Source: Gemmatirosa kalamazoonensis (lineage in GTDB: Bacteria > Gemmatimonadota > Gemmatimonadetes > Gemmatimonadales > Gemmatimonadaceae). From it: a stretch of 64,000 nucleotides of DNA. The position numbers and the translations under genes were made by a program. Shown here piece by piece: positions 53,457 to 61,451 of the stretch; within the stretch, counting starts at the first letter, position 1; the number at the start of each line of letters is the position of its first letter. Where the stretch lies: NCBI RefSeq assembly GCF_000522985.1, contig NZ_CP007128.1:5006220-5070219 (forward strand). The letters run 5' to 3'. Under the pieces are notes generated by a model, which did no database searches, was not told where the DNA came from, and saw nothing but the letters and a program-made list of their open reading frames with translations.

Positions 53457-54770
53457 TCACCCGGCGACCGGCCGGGCGCGCCGGAGCAGCGCGTAGAGCG
53501 GCAGCGTGACGGCGACGCTCGCCACCGACACGGCGGCGCCGCGCGGGTCGGCCGCCACCACGCCGGCGAGGAACACCGACGACGCGACGACGGCGAGGCC
53601 CGTCGTCCACGGATGCCCCCACGCGCGGTACGCGCGCGGCAGCGCGGGCTCGCGGCGGCGCAGCACGAACACCGCGGCGAACGACACGACGTAGCTCGCG
53701 ACGAACAGGAACGCGCACACCGCGATCACGCGCTCGAACGCGCCGGTCGCCGCGAACAGCGCCGCCACCACGCCGGACACCGCGAGCCCCACGCCCGGCA
53801 CGCCCGCCGCGCTCACGTCGCCGAGCCGGCGCGGCGCCGCGCCGTCGCGCCCCATCGCGTAGGCCACGCGCGAGGCGAGCAGCAGGTTGGCCACCACGGC
53901 GCTCGGCAGCGCGAGCAGCACCAGCCAGTGCACGAGCGACGCGCCGCGCGCGCCGGCGATCGCGCGCGCCACGTCGGCGGCGACGAGCGTCGAGCGTGAC
54001 ATCGCGTCGATGGACAGGACGACGAGGAACGCCGCGTTCACGGCGAGGTAGAGGGCCATGCCGGAGAGCACGCCGCCGAACACCGCGCGCGGCACCTCGC
54101 GCCCGGGATCGCGCAGCTCGCCGCTGAAGTAGATGGGCCCCGTCCACCCGTCGTACGCGTAGATGACGCCCTGCAGCGCGAGCACGAACGCCGCCGCCCC
54201 GGCGTGCGCGTTCGGCGCGGGGGCGGCGTGCGGGCGCGCGGCGAACACGCACGCCGCGACGAGCGCGAGCAGCGCGACGGCCTTCACCGCGCTCGTCGCG
54301 CGCTGGGCGCGGTCGCCCACGCGGACGCCGCGCGAGAGCACCGCGTACGCGACGGCCACGGCGAGCACCGCGATCACCGGCACCGCGCGCGCGCCCGCAC
54401 CGAGCAGCGCGGCCGCCGACTCGGAGAGCGCGATCGCCACCGCCGCGACGGATCCGGCGGACGACAGCCAGTCGTTCCAGCCGACGACGAAGCCGATGTA
54501 CGGGCCGAACGCGCGCCGCGCATAGACGTACTGCCCACCCGAGCGCGGCACGGCGACGCCGAGCTCGGAGAGCGCGTTGCCGCCCAGCAGCGCGTACAGC
54601 CCGCCGACGACCCACACGCCGAGGAACAGCGCCGGTGTCGGCAGCCGCGCCGCGACGTCGGCGGGGGCGCGCAGGATCCCCGCGCCGATCATGGACCCGA
54701 TGCCGACCGCGACGCCGAAGCCGACGCCCAGCACCCGACGCAGCGCGCCGGGCGGCTCGTTCTCGCTCAC
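53457..54770 (-). CDS. Amino acid permease (APC superfamily)
   Basis: 437 residues from GTG 54770. Twelve membrane helices; helix 1 has the GIGSMIGAGILRAP motif, helix 2-3 the PRSGGQYVYARRAFGPYIGFVVGW loop, and helix 6 the YAYDGWTGPIYFSGE motif, the L-amino acid transporter (LAT/YbaT-like) pattern. Substrate unknown. The 43 bases between its start and the DUF72 stop contain nothing notable. Confidence 0.92.
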   Translation of the reverse strand: MSENEPPGALRRVLGVGFGVAVGIGSMIGAGILRAPADVAARLPTPALFLGVWVVGGLYALLGGNALSELGVAVPRSGGQYVYARRAFGPYIGFVVGWNDWLSSAGSVAAVAIALSESAAALLGAGARAVPVIAVLAVAVAYAVLSRGVRVGDRAQRATSAVKAVALLALVAACVFAARPHAAPAPNAHAGAAAFVLALQGVIYAYDGWTGPIYFSGELRDPGREVPRAVFGGVLSGMALYLAVNAAFLVVLSIDAMSRSTLVAADVARAIAGARGASLVHWLVLLALPSAVVANLLLASRVAYAMGRDGAAPRRLGDVSAAGVPGVGLAVSGVVAALFAATGAFERVIAVCAFLFVASYVVSFAAVFVLRRREPALPRAYRAWGHPWTTGLAVVASSVFLAGVVAADPRGAAVSVASVAVTLPLYALLRRARPVAG

Positions 54771-54813
54771 GCGGAGGCGTGAATAGGGCGGCTGTCCTCC
54801 TGCCGAGCGTGCA

Positions 54814-55641
54814 CTAGAAGAGCGAGAACTGCTCGCCCAGCTGATCCGGCATGACCGGCGTCTGTCCGAGCAGCCGCTGCAGGTCGCGACCGCTCGCGGG
54901 GCTGTGGCCGGCGAAGTGGTTGTTCACGAAGCCGTACGCGGTGCGTACGCGTGGCGCGAGCGCGCGGAGCGCCTGCGCCCATAACTCCAGCTCGCGCGTG
55001 CGGTCGACCTGGATGCGCGAGTAGTCGACGATGTCGCGGTTGGGCCCCATCCACCGCAGGTACGCGAAGTCGGCCGTCGGACGCTCGGCGAGCGCGATCA
55101 TCTGCCGCCGCGGGATCCACCGCGCGTCGGTGAGCGCGAGCGCCACGCCGTGCTCGGCGAGCAGCGCGAGCACGCCGTCGGTCACCCAGCCGCGGTGCCG
55201 GAACTCGATCGCGACCGGCACGTCGGACGGCAGCTCGGGGAGGAAGTGGGCCAGCGCCGGCAGCTCGTTAGGCAGGAAGTCGGGCGAGAGCTGCACGAGC
55301 ACGGCCCCGAGCTTGTCCTCGAGCTCGCGCGCGCGGTCGAAGAAGTGACGCATCGTCTCGAGCGCGGGGCCGCGCAGCCGCGCCTCGTGGGTGATCTCCT
55401 GCGGCATCTTCAGCGCGAAGCGGAAATGCGGCGGCACGCGATCGGCCCACCCGCGCACCGTCTTCACCGCCGGCACGGCGTAGAACGTCGAGTCGACCTC
55501 CACCGTGTCGAACGCGCGCGCATAGGTGGCGAGGAAGTCCGCGGCGCGCGTGCCGGACGGGTAGAACGGCCCCACCCAGGCGTCGTAGTTCCACCCCTGC
55601 GTGCCGATGCGGATCACGGCCGGGCTGTCCGGTGCGTTCAT
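54814..55641 (-). CDS. DUF72 domain protein
   Basis: 275 residues from ATG 55641 (a longer upstream frame is antisense to other sequence). DUF72 landmarks: IGTQGWNYDAWVGPFYP, VEVDSTFYAVP, HFRFALKMPQEITHEARL, AIEFRHRGWV, and near the end GFVNNHFAGHSPASGRDL. TIM-barrel family of unknown activity, widely distributed. Confidence 0.92.
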   Translation of the reverse strand: MNAPDSPAVIRIGTQGWNYDAWVGPFYPSGTRAADFLATYARAFDTVEVDSTFYAVPAVKTVRGWADRVPPHFRFALKMPQEITHEARLRGPALETMRHFFDRARELEDKLGAVLVQLSPDFLPNELPALAHFLPELPSDVPVAIEFRHRGWVTDGVLALLAEHGVALALTDARWIPRRQMIALAERPTADFAYLRWMGPNRDIVDYSRIQVDRTRELELWAQALRALAPRVRTAYGFVNNHFAGHSPASGRDLQRLLGQTPVMPDQLGEQFSLF

Positions 55642-55749
55642 GGGCGCAATTCGCACCCCGGGTCGACGGGTGTCAAGGCAGGGTTCGCCGACGCGGCCCT
55701 CGACTTGCCGCAGGTGTGGTCGACACGACTTCAACACCCGGAGGAGCGC

Positions 55750-56508
55750 ATGAGCGATCCGACCTTCCGCGGCCCCGACGAGCGTGACGCGGAGCGGCCG
55801 AGGACGAACGACGAGCGGGACGCGGCCGCGGGGACGGCGGCAGGAACGGCGACGGGCGCCGCGGCGGGGGCCGTGGCGGGCGTCGCGGCCGGGCTCGGGA
55901 CCATCGCGGCCGGACCGCTCGGCGCGATCTTCGGCGCGTTCGCGGGCGCGGCGATCGGCGCCGCGGGCGGCGTGGGCACCGAGGAATCGATCTACACGTC
56001 CGAGCACGAGGACCACTACCGCGCGCTGTGGGAGGCGACGCCGGGGCGCGCCGCCGATGCGTCGTTCGACACGGCGCGGCCGGCGTACCAGCTCGGTCAT
56101 GTCGCCGCGTCGCGGCCCGAGTACGCGGGGCGCGACTTCCACGACGTCGAGGGCGATCTCCGGCGCATCTGGGAGCGCGATTTCGCCGCGCGCCACGGGA
56201 GCTGGGAGGCGGCGCGCCACTACGTGTGCGACGGCTACGGCCACGCGCGCGGCGAAGGGTTCGGCGTCCGCCGCGACACGAGCGTGATCGGCACCGGCGG
56301 CAGCGCGGTCGATCCGGTGGAGCTGGCGCGCGCGCGTGCCGGGCTCGCGAGCCGCGCCGACACGCCCGAGGGCGACGAGCCGCTGTTCCCGACCGACCTC
56401 GGCGCGACGACGGGTACCGCGGCCGACGCACCCACGGCCGGGCGGCTCGGCGAGCGCGACGAGGTCCCGGCGAACCGGACGCACCCGGAGAGAACGGATT
56501 TCATCTAG
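55750..56508 (+). CDS. Glycine-zipper protein, paralogue A
   Basis: 252 residues from ATG 55750 after GGAGGAG. A disordered acidic start, a glycine/alanine-zipper stretch (GTAAGTATGAAAGAVAGVAAG..GPLGAIFGAFAGAAIGAAGGVG, 28-76), then a conserved soluble domain with HEDHYRALWEA, ARPAYQLGHVAASRPEYAGRDFHDVEGDLRRIW and ARHGSWEAARHYVCDGYGHARGEGFGVRR. The same domain is found in the next gene, so this is a tandem duplication. The zipper suggests membrane association or self-assembly. Function unknown. Confidence 0.75.
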   Translation: MSDPTFRGPDERDAERPRTNDERDAAAGTAAGTATGAAAGAVAGVAAGLGTIAAGPLGAIFGAFAGAAIGAAGGVGTEESIYTSEHEDHYRALWEATPGRAADASFDTARPAYQLGHVAASRPEYAGRDFHDVEGDLRRIWERDFAARHGSWEAARHYVCDGYGHARGEGFGVRRDTSVIGTGGSAVDPVELARARAGLASRADTPEGDEPLFPTDLGATTGTAADAPTAGRLGERDEVPANRTHPERTDFI

Positions 56509-56519
56509 GAGGAGCTCGA

Positions 56520-57668
56520 ATGGACGACCTGAATCGCACGAACGCGCCGGACACCAACGCGGCCCCGCCCCCGGTGCCGCGCGAGACGCTCCGCGACGAG
56601 GCGCAGCGCGCCGAGGCGCGACGCACGGACGACCTGCGCGTCGACGACCGCCGAGAGGACGACGCCGCGGACGAGATCGGGGAGGCGGTGGGTGGAATCT
56701 CTGGCGTGCTCACCGGGGCGGCGCTCGGATCGTTAGGCGGCCCGCTCGGCACGATCATCGGTGGCATCGCGGGCGCGGTGAGCGGCTGGTGGGCCGGTCG
56801 CGCGATCGCCGAGGCGGCGAGCCACGTCTCGACCGACGACGAGGACTACTACCGCACGCACTACGAGCGCTCGAGCGGCCGACTCGCCGACCGCTCGTAC
56901 GAGGAGGTGCGCCCCGCGTACCAGATCGGCCATCTCGCCGGCCGCAACCCGGACTACGCGGGGCGCGGCTTCGAGGAAGTGGAGCCCGAGCTGCAGCGCG
57001 GCTGGTCGAGCGACGTGAGCACGCGGCACGGCGCGTGGGAGCAGGTACGCGACTACGCGCGGCACGGCTTCGACCGCGGCCGCCGCGGCTTCGGCACCGG
57101 CGCCGTCGCGGGCTCGGCGACGACCAGCTCGCGCGAGTTCGACCGCGTCGCGGATTCGTCGGCGGGCGGCGTGGGCTACGGCGCGTCGGCGGGTGGTCCC
57201 ACGGCGCCTAACGCGAGCAGCCCATCCGGCGGGCCGGCCGTGAGCGGTGCGGCGACGGGCGGCGCGGCGCTCGGCGGGCCGGCGCACGACACCTCCGCGC
57301 TCGCCGGCGGCGCCTCGGCGCCGGACTCCACGATGCGCACGAGCTCTCCGGCGGATCTGCGCGGCGCGTCGACTGCGGACACGTGGCCCGACGGCTCCAC
57401 CACGGCCGGCGCGCCTAACGAGAATCCGGCCGACCGTGCCACGCCCGCCGGCACGCCGACCGGCACGGCCGCGTTCGACCGCAAGCGCGACGTCGGCGAG
57501 CACCTGCGCGACCGCGCCGCCGACGCGTTGGGCAGCACGCGCAACGCCGCCGAGCGCCTCGGCGAGCGCGCGGCGGACGCGATCGACGACACGAAGGACC
57601 GCATCGACGGCAACCCGGCGTCGAAGCCGGGCCCGGACGCGACGGATCGGCCAGAGCGACTGACCTGA
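56520..57668 (+). CDS. Glycine-zipper protein, paralogue B
   Basis: 382 residues, 11 bp after paralogue A, with AGGAGG at the correct distance. Same order: charged start, zipper (GGISGVLTGAALGSLGGPLGTIIGGIAGAVSGWWAGRA), the shared domain (DDEDYYRTHYERSSGRL, VRPAYQIGHLAGRNPDYAGRGFEEVEPEL, RHGAWEQVRDYARHGFDRGRRGFG), then a long low-complexity tail ending in two amphipathic repeats DVGEHLRDRAADALGSTRNAAERLGERAADAIDDTKDRI. Possibly a general stress protein pair. Function unknown. Confidence 0.75.
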   Translation: MDDLNRTNAPDTNAAPPPVPRETLRDEAQRAEARRTDDLRVDDRREDDAADEIGEAVGGISGVLTGAALGSLGGPLGTIIGGIAGAVSGWWAGRAIAEAASHVSTDDEDYYRTHYERSSGRLADRSYEEVRPAYQIGHLAGRNPDYAGRGFEEVEPELQRGWSSDVSTRHGAWEQVRDYARHGFDRGRRGFGTGAVAGSATTSSREFDRVADSSAGGVGYGASAGGPTAPNASSPSGGPAVSGAATGGAALGGPAHDTSALAGGASAPDSTMRTSSPADLRGASTADTWPDGSTTAGAPNENPADRATPAGTPTGTAAFDRKRDVGEHLRDRAADALGSTRNAAERLGERAADAIDDTKDRIDGNPASKPGPDATDRPERLT

Positions 57669-57682
57669 TCTGCTTCGCGTCG

Positions 57683-57761
57683 CTCACGCGGAGGCGCGGA
57701 GCACGCGGAGAACACCAACGTGTCTTGGTCGTTCTCCGCGTGCTCCGCGCCTCCGCGTGAG
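57683..57761. repeat. Perfect 31-bp inverted repeat between convergent genes
   Basis: Arms 57683-57713 (CTCACGCGGAGGCGCGGAGC... with GCGGAG units) and 57731-57761 are exact complements; the 17-base centre contains ACCAA...TTGGT. Located between paralogue B and the AttH-like gene, so a bidirectional terminator is likely. The GCGGAG unit recurs at 61274. Confidence 0.85.
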
Positions 57762-57767
57762 ATGCGC

Positions 57768-59276
57768 TCAGCGGTAGGTCTCGAAGAACCCCGCCCCTTC
57801 CCCGCCCACGATCTGCCCGCCGACGCGGCCGCTGATGCGCAGGCGGCCCTTCATCTGCACGAAGTACGGACGCGCGAGATGCCGCGCCGCATCGGCGTCG
57901 CCGCGCTCCACGAGACCGAGCCGCGTGTCGGTCGCCGAGGCGTGCTCCACGTCGAGCTCCACGCGGATCGTGTCGGCGCCGCGCGCATCGAGCATGATGC
58001 CGCGCGACGGGACGCGGATGGTGCGCCCCCCCACGGTCACCACGCGGTCGTCGACGTAGGCGATGTCGCGCGGCCGGAACAGCGCGCGGAAGCCGAGCGA
58101 GTCGACGACGTAGAGGAACAGCGACGAGCGGGTGCCTAACGAGTCCGGGGGCTGCACGCGGCCGTAGAGCAGCGTGAGGTCGCCCGCGCGGCCGGCGCCC
58201 CACTCCCACGTCACGCCCTGCCACGTGCCCCAGTTGTGATCGTGGTACGCCTGCACCGACGTCAGGCGCTCGCACGCGCCGGCGGCGCACAGCGTGCCGC
58301 TCGCGTCGGCGCGCAGCGCGGCCACCGCGTAGCCCGACGCGAAGTCGCCGCTCTCCAGCGTCGCGCCCGGGAAGTACGCGCGCGGCTGCGGCGTCACCAC
58401 GAGGTCCACCGTCGCCCGCCCGCCGCCCCGCTCCGCCGGTGCCTCGGCGTGCACGGCGTAGCGGCCGTCGGGGAGCACGCGCACGGAGCTCGCGCCGATC
58501 GTGAGATCCGCGTCGGTCGTCGAGAAGCGCACGGCGTCGGGCCCGGCGATCGCGCTGTAGCGCCGGCCGCCGTCGGTCTCGCCCTGGGCGTGCGTCGTGA
58601 CGAGCACCTGACCGCCCCACAGCCCGCTCGCTCGGTGCGTGACGTCGCCCGCGACGATGAGCGACACGAACGCCCACCGCTTCCCGTCGGGGGAGAGCAC
58701 GTTGAAGTAGTGCCACTCCGCCCAGCTCTCCGGGCGCGCGACGCCCGCGGGCGGCAGATGGAAGTGATCGATGTCGTGCCGCAGCTCCGCCGGCGTGGGA
58801 CGGGACCAGCGGCGGTCGCCGTCGTCGTCGCGCCACGCGCCCGCGACGATGCGCGGCGCGGCTCCCACCGCCGTCGTCGCGCCTGGTACGTCGCCCGCCG
58901 CCTGCACCGGCATCTCGCGTCCGTCGGGCAGCCGCAGGTACACGAGCTTCCCCTCGATCTGCGGCGCGACGGCGCGCACGTCCGCGGCGAGCCGCGGCGC
59001 ATCGAGCAATTGCAGCTGCACGAAGCGCGCGTTCGGAATCGAGAAGTAGATCCCGCCCAGGCCGCCCACCTTCAGCATCTCGAGGTCGAGCCCCTCGGGG
59101 AGCACCGTGATCTCGCCACCGCCGACGAGCCGTCGGTCGCGCGCCTGGGCGACGAGCGCCTCGCCCACCGAGAGCAGCACGATCATGACCGAGACGCCCA
59201 TCGCGAAGCCGAGCAGCAGCAGCGCGGAACGCCACGGTCGCTGCAGCAGGTTGCGGAACGCGAGCAGGGGGATCAT
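57768..59276 (-). CDS. AttH/CrtC-like lipocalin protein fused to an ABC permease N-terminus
   Basis: 502 residues. Residues 1-60 have the FtsX/MacB permease opening (MIPLLAFRNLLQRPWRSALLLLGFAMGVSVMIVLLSVGEALVAQARD). From about residue 170 the chain is the AttH/hydroxyneurosporene synthase-like fold: WAEWHYFNVLSPDGKRWAFVSLIVAGDV, then YHDHNWGTWQGVTWEWG and FETYR at the end. In AttEFGH transporters AttH is a separate secreted partner; here it appears to be joined to a permease-like anchor. Start overlaps the ATPase stop (ATGA 59273-59276). Substrate unknown; probably a lipid or lipoprotein. Confidence 0.8.
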   Translation of the reverse strand: MIPLLAFRNLLQRPWRSALLLLGFAMGVSVMIVLLSVGEALVAQARDRRLVGGGEITVLPEGLDLEMLKVGGLGGIYFSIPNARFVQLQLLDAPRLAADVRAVAPQIEGKLVYLRLPDGREMPVQAAGDVPGATTAVGAAPRIVAGAWRDDDGDRRWSRPTPAELRHDIDHFHLPPAGVARPESWAEWHYFNVLSPDGKRWAFVSLIVAGDVTHRASGLWGGQVLVTTHAQGETDGGRRYSAIAGPDAVRFSTTDADLTIGASSVRVLPDGRYAVHAEAPAERGGGRATVDLVVTPQPRAYFPGATLESGDFASGYAVAALRADASGTLCAAGACERLTSVQAYHDHNWGTWQGVTWEWGAGRAGDLTLLYGRVQPPDSLGTRSSLFLYVVDSLGFRALFRPRDIAYVDDRVVTVGGRTIRVPSRGIMLDARGADTIRVELDVEHASATDTRLGLVERGDADAARHLARPYFVQMKGRLRISGRVGGQIVGGEGAGFFETYR

Positions 59277-60034
59277 CGGGACTCGGGACTCGGGACTTGG
59301 GACTCGGGAACTGCTCCCCCACGAGTCCCGAGTCCCGAGTCCCGAGTCCCGACTCCCGACTCCCGTGTGTCGTCGACCACGACGCCGTCGCGCATGTGCA
59401 CCACGCGGCGCGCCGCGTCCGCGAGCTTCTCGTCGTGCGTCACGACGACGAGCGTCGTGCCGTCGTCGTTGAGGCGATGGAACAGGTCGATGATCTCGGT
59501 GCCGGTGCGCGCGTCCAGCTCCCCCGTCGGCTCGTCGGCGAGGACGAGCGCAGGACGGTTGGCGAGGGCCCGCGCGATGGCGACGCGCTGCTGCTCGCCG
59601 CCCGACAGTTGCGCCGGCCGGTGGTCCGCGCGCTCGCCGAGACCGACGTACGCCAGCAGCTCCAGCGCGCGCGCTCGACGCTCGGTGCGCGCCACGCGCG
59701 CCTCGGCCATCGGCAGCTCCACGTTCTCCCGCGCGGTGAGCGTCGGCATGAGGTAGAAGCGCTGGAACACGAAGCCCACGCGTCGCAGACGGAACTCGGT
59801 CGCGTCACGATCGCGCAGCGCGCCGAGGTCGCGCCCGTCGACGGTGACGGTGCCGCTCGTCGGGCGGTCGACCGCACCGAGCACGTTCAGCATCGTCGAC
59901 TTGCCGCACCCCGACGGACCCACCACGGCGACGTACTCGCCGGCGTCGACGTCGAGCGTGACGCCGCGCAGCGCCTCCACCGTGCGGCCGCCTAACGGGA
60001 ACGCGCGCCGCACGCCGAGCATCCGGATCAGCAT
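59273..60034 (-). CDS. ABC transporter ATP-binding protein (LolD/MacB type)
   Basis: 253 residues from ATG 60034 (earlier in-frame sequence is arginine-rich). Walker A GPSGCGKS, Q-loop FVFQRFYLMPTLTARENV, signature LSGGEQQRVAIARAL, Walker B VLADEPTGELDARTG and H-loop THDEKLA are all present. The last 30 residues (SGVGTRDSGLGTRGGAVPESQVPSPESR) are translated from the GGGACTC repeat array, showing that the array has extended the reading frame. Its stop shares ATGA with the AttH-like gene. Powers the exporter with the two permeases. Confidence 0.92.
   Translation of the reverse strand: MLIRMLGVRRAFPLGGRTVEALRGVTLDVDAGEYVAVVGPSGCGKSTMLNVLGAVDRPTSGTVTVDGRDLGALRDRDATEFRLRRVGFVFQRFYLMPTLTARENVELPMAEARVARTERRARALELLAYVGLGERADHRPAQLSGGEQQRVAIARALANRPALVLADEPTGELDARTGTEIIDLFHRLNDDGTTLVVVTHDEKLADAARRVVHMRDGVVVDDTRESGVGTRDSGLGTRGGAVPESQVPSPESR
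59279..59365. repeat. GGGACTC heptamer array in the 3' end of the ABC ATPase gene
   Basis: Four GGGACTC-type units at 59279-59309 face seven GAGTCCC units and three GACTCCC variants at 59323-59365. It lies inside the coding sequence (C-terminal tail) of the ATPase and just upstream of the AttH-like start. Same unit as the 46.9-kb array. Confidence 0.85.
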
Positions 60035-60047
60035 CGTGTCCTCGTGA

Positions 60048-61259
60048 TCACCCCACCGCCTCCTCTCGCAGCGTCGTCGCGATCGGCAGCGATCCCGCAC
60101 GCCACGCCGGATACGCCCCCGCCCCCACCCCGGCCGCCACGAGCAGCGCGAGCGACCGCCACGCCGCGTCGGCGCGGAACACGAAGAACTCGAATGCCGC
60201 CGGCAGCCCCGGGAAGTCGGCGAGGATCACGTTGAGCCATCGCGCCGTCGCGATGCCGAGCACGAGGCCCAGCACCGCGCCCGCGACGCTGAGCGCGAGC
60301 CCCTCCGCCACGATCTGCCCCACGACGTGCCCGCGGCTCACGCCGATCGCGCGCAGCACGGCGATCTCGCCGACGCGCTCGTTCACCGACACGGTGACGA
60401 GCGTGGTGACGAGCAGGAAGCCGATCGCGAGGCTGATCGCGCCGAGGATGAGCGCGAGCTGTCGGAAGTAGCTGAGTCGCCGCTCGACCGCCGCCGTCGC
60501 CGACGCCGTCGTCACGACGCTCACGCGCGGCACGCGCCGCTCGACGTCGCGCTTCACGGCGTCCACGAGCCGGTCGTCGCGCACGCGCGCCATGAACGCC
60601 GACACACGGTCCGCGCCCTCGTCGCCGCGCATCGCCTGCAGCTCCCCGATCGGCACGGCGACGAGCGGCGCCGCGGCCGACGCGAAGTAGAAGCGCGCCA
60701 CGCCGCTCACCACGAGCCGCCGTCGTCCGCCGTAGGTGCGGAGCTGCGGATCGAAGCGCGCCGCGACGTCGAGCGTGTCGCCGACGCGCGCGCGGGCCGC
60801 CTCCAGGAACGCCTCGCTCGCCGCGAGACGATCGGGCGCGGTGATGTCCGCGCCCCGCAGCAGCTCGTAGTCGCCCTGCACCGCGGGATCGTCGCCGAGC
60901 GCGAACGCGGTGAGCAGCGGCGCGCCATCGGGACCTCGGCGGTCGCCCGTCGCGAGCACGTGCAGCGGCGCGCCGGCGACGGCGCTCACGCGCTCGATGC
61001 GCGGATCGGCGCGCAGCGTCGCGAGCACCTCCGACGCGCGATCGATCGTCGCCTCCGTGTCGAACGGCAGCGTCCCCTTCGGCGTGATGCGGAGCTGGAA
61101 GCCGCTCGTCAGCAGCAGCCCGCGGAACGACTCGGTCATCCCGGTCGCGAGCATCACCATGTCGAGCAGCAGCGCGGCCGACACGGCGACGCCGAGCACG
61201 GCGAGGATCGTGCGCGCGCGGTGTCGCACGAGCGTGGCCCAGGCGAGCGTCCAGGTCAT
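60048..61259 (-). CDS. ABC transporter permease, FtsX/MacB type
   Basis: 403 residues from ATG 61259. First membrane helix (TILAVLGVAVSAALLLDMVMLA), a MacB-PCD-like periplasmic domain (about 45-265), then three helices in the FtsX domain (AISLAIGFLLVTTLVTVSVNERVGEIAVLRAIGVSRGHV, GLALSVAGAVLGLVLGIATARWL, near the end). Partner of the ATPase 13 bp downstream. The two permeases and the AttH-like protein make a complete export machine of the AttEFGH kind. Confidence 0.9.
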   Translation of the reverse strand: MTWTLAWATLVRHRARTILAVLGVAVSAALLLDMVMLATGMTESFRGLLLTSGFQLRITPKGTLPFDTEATIDRASEVLATLRADPRIERVSAVAGAPLHVLATGDRRGPDGAPLLTAFALGDDPAVQGDYELLRGADITAPDRLAASEAFLEAARARVGDTLDVAARFDPQLRTYGGRRRLVVSGVARFYFASAAAPLVAVPIGELQAMRGDEGADRVSAFMARVRDDRLVDAVKRDVERRVPRVSVVTTASATAAVERRLSYFRQLALILGAISLAIGFLLVTTLVTVSVNERVGEIAVLRAIGVSRGHVVGQIVAEGLALSVAGAVLGLVLGIATARWLNVILADFPGLPAAFEFFVFRADAAWRSLALLVAAGVGAGAYPAWRAGSLPIATTLREEAVG

Positions 61260-61273
61260 GGCTGGTTGCTCGG

Positions 61274-61392
61274 CGTGCTCACGCGGAGACGCGGAGAACG
61301 CGGAGAAAGCCATTGAACCGCAGAGGACGCAGAGGCCGCAGAGGACAACAATTGCAGTCCTCTGCGGCCCTCTGCGTCCTCTGCGGTTCGAT
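61274..61392. repeat. Mixed palindromic array between the two permease genes
   Basis: Begins with three GCGGAGA/ACGCGGAG units (61274-61305) and continues as GAACCGCAGAGGACGCAGAG (61315-61347) facing GTCCTCTGCGGCCCTCTGCGTCCTCTGCGGTTC (61357-61389) around CAACAATTGCA. The second block is the same family as the array at 4402-4580. Confidence 0.85.
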
Positions 61393-61451
61393 TGCACAGC
61401 AGAAGGGTCTCCGCGCCCTCCACGTCTGCGCCTGCGACGAGACGGTCCTCG

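Larger units (their letters stand above)
137..59997. repeat. Dispersed octamer CGTTAGGC / GCCTAACG
   Basis: Exact copies read by eye. CGTTAGGC at 3992, 5487, 8468, 9217, 9787, 10588, 15429, 28300, 30831, 37274, 37610, 41065, 41391, 41799, 42824, 44072, 50295, 52723, 55266, 56731. GCCTAACG at 137, 1313, 2769, 3750, 11959, 13111, 35262, 36223, 38841, 43589, 47262, 47497, 48498, 53441, 57206, 57413, 58134, 59990. Variants ending in A or starting with T add at least six. None between 15437 and 28299. Most lie within genes, in either orientation to them; the codon pair TTA-GGC is used for Leu-Gly. Confidence 0.85.
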
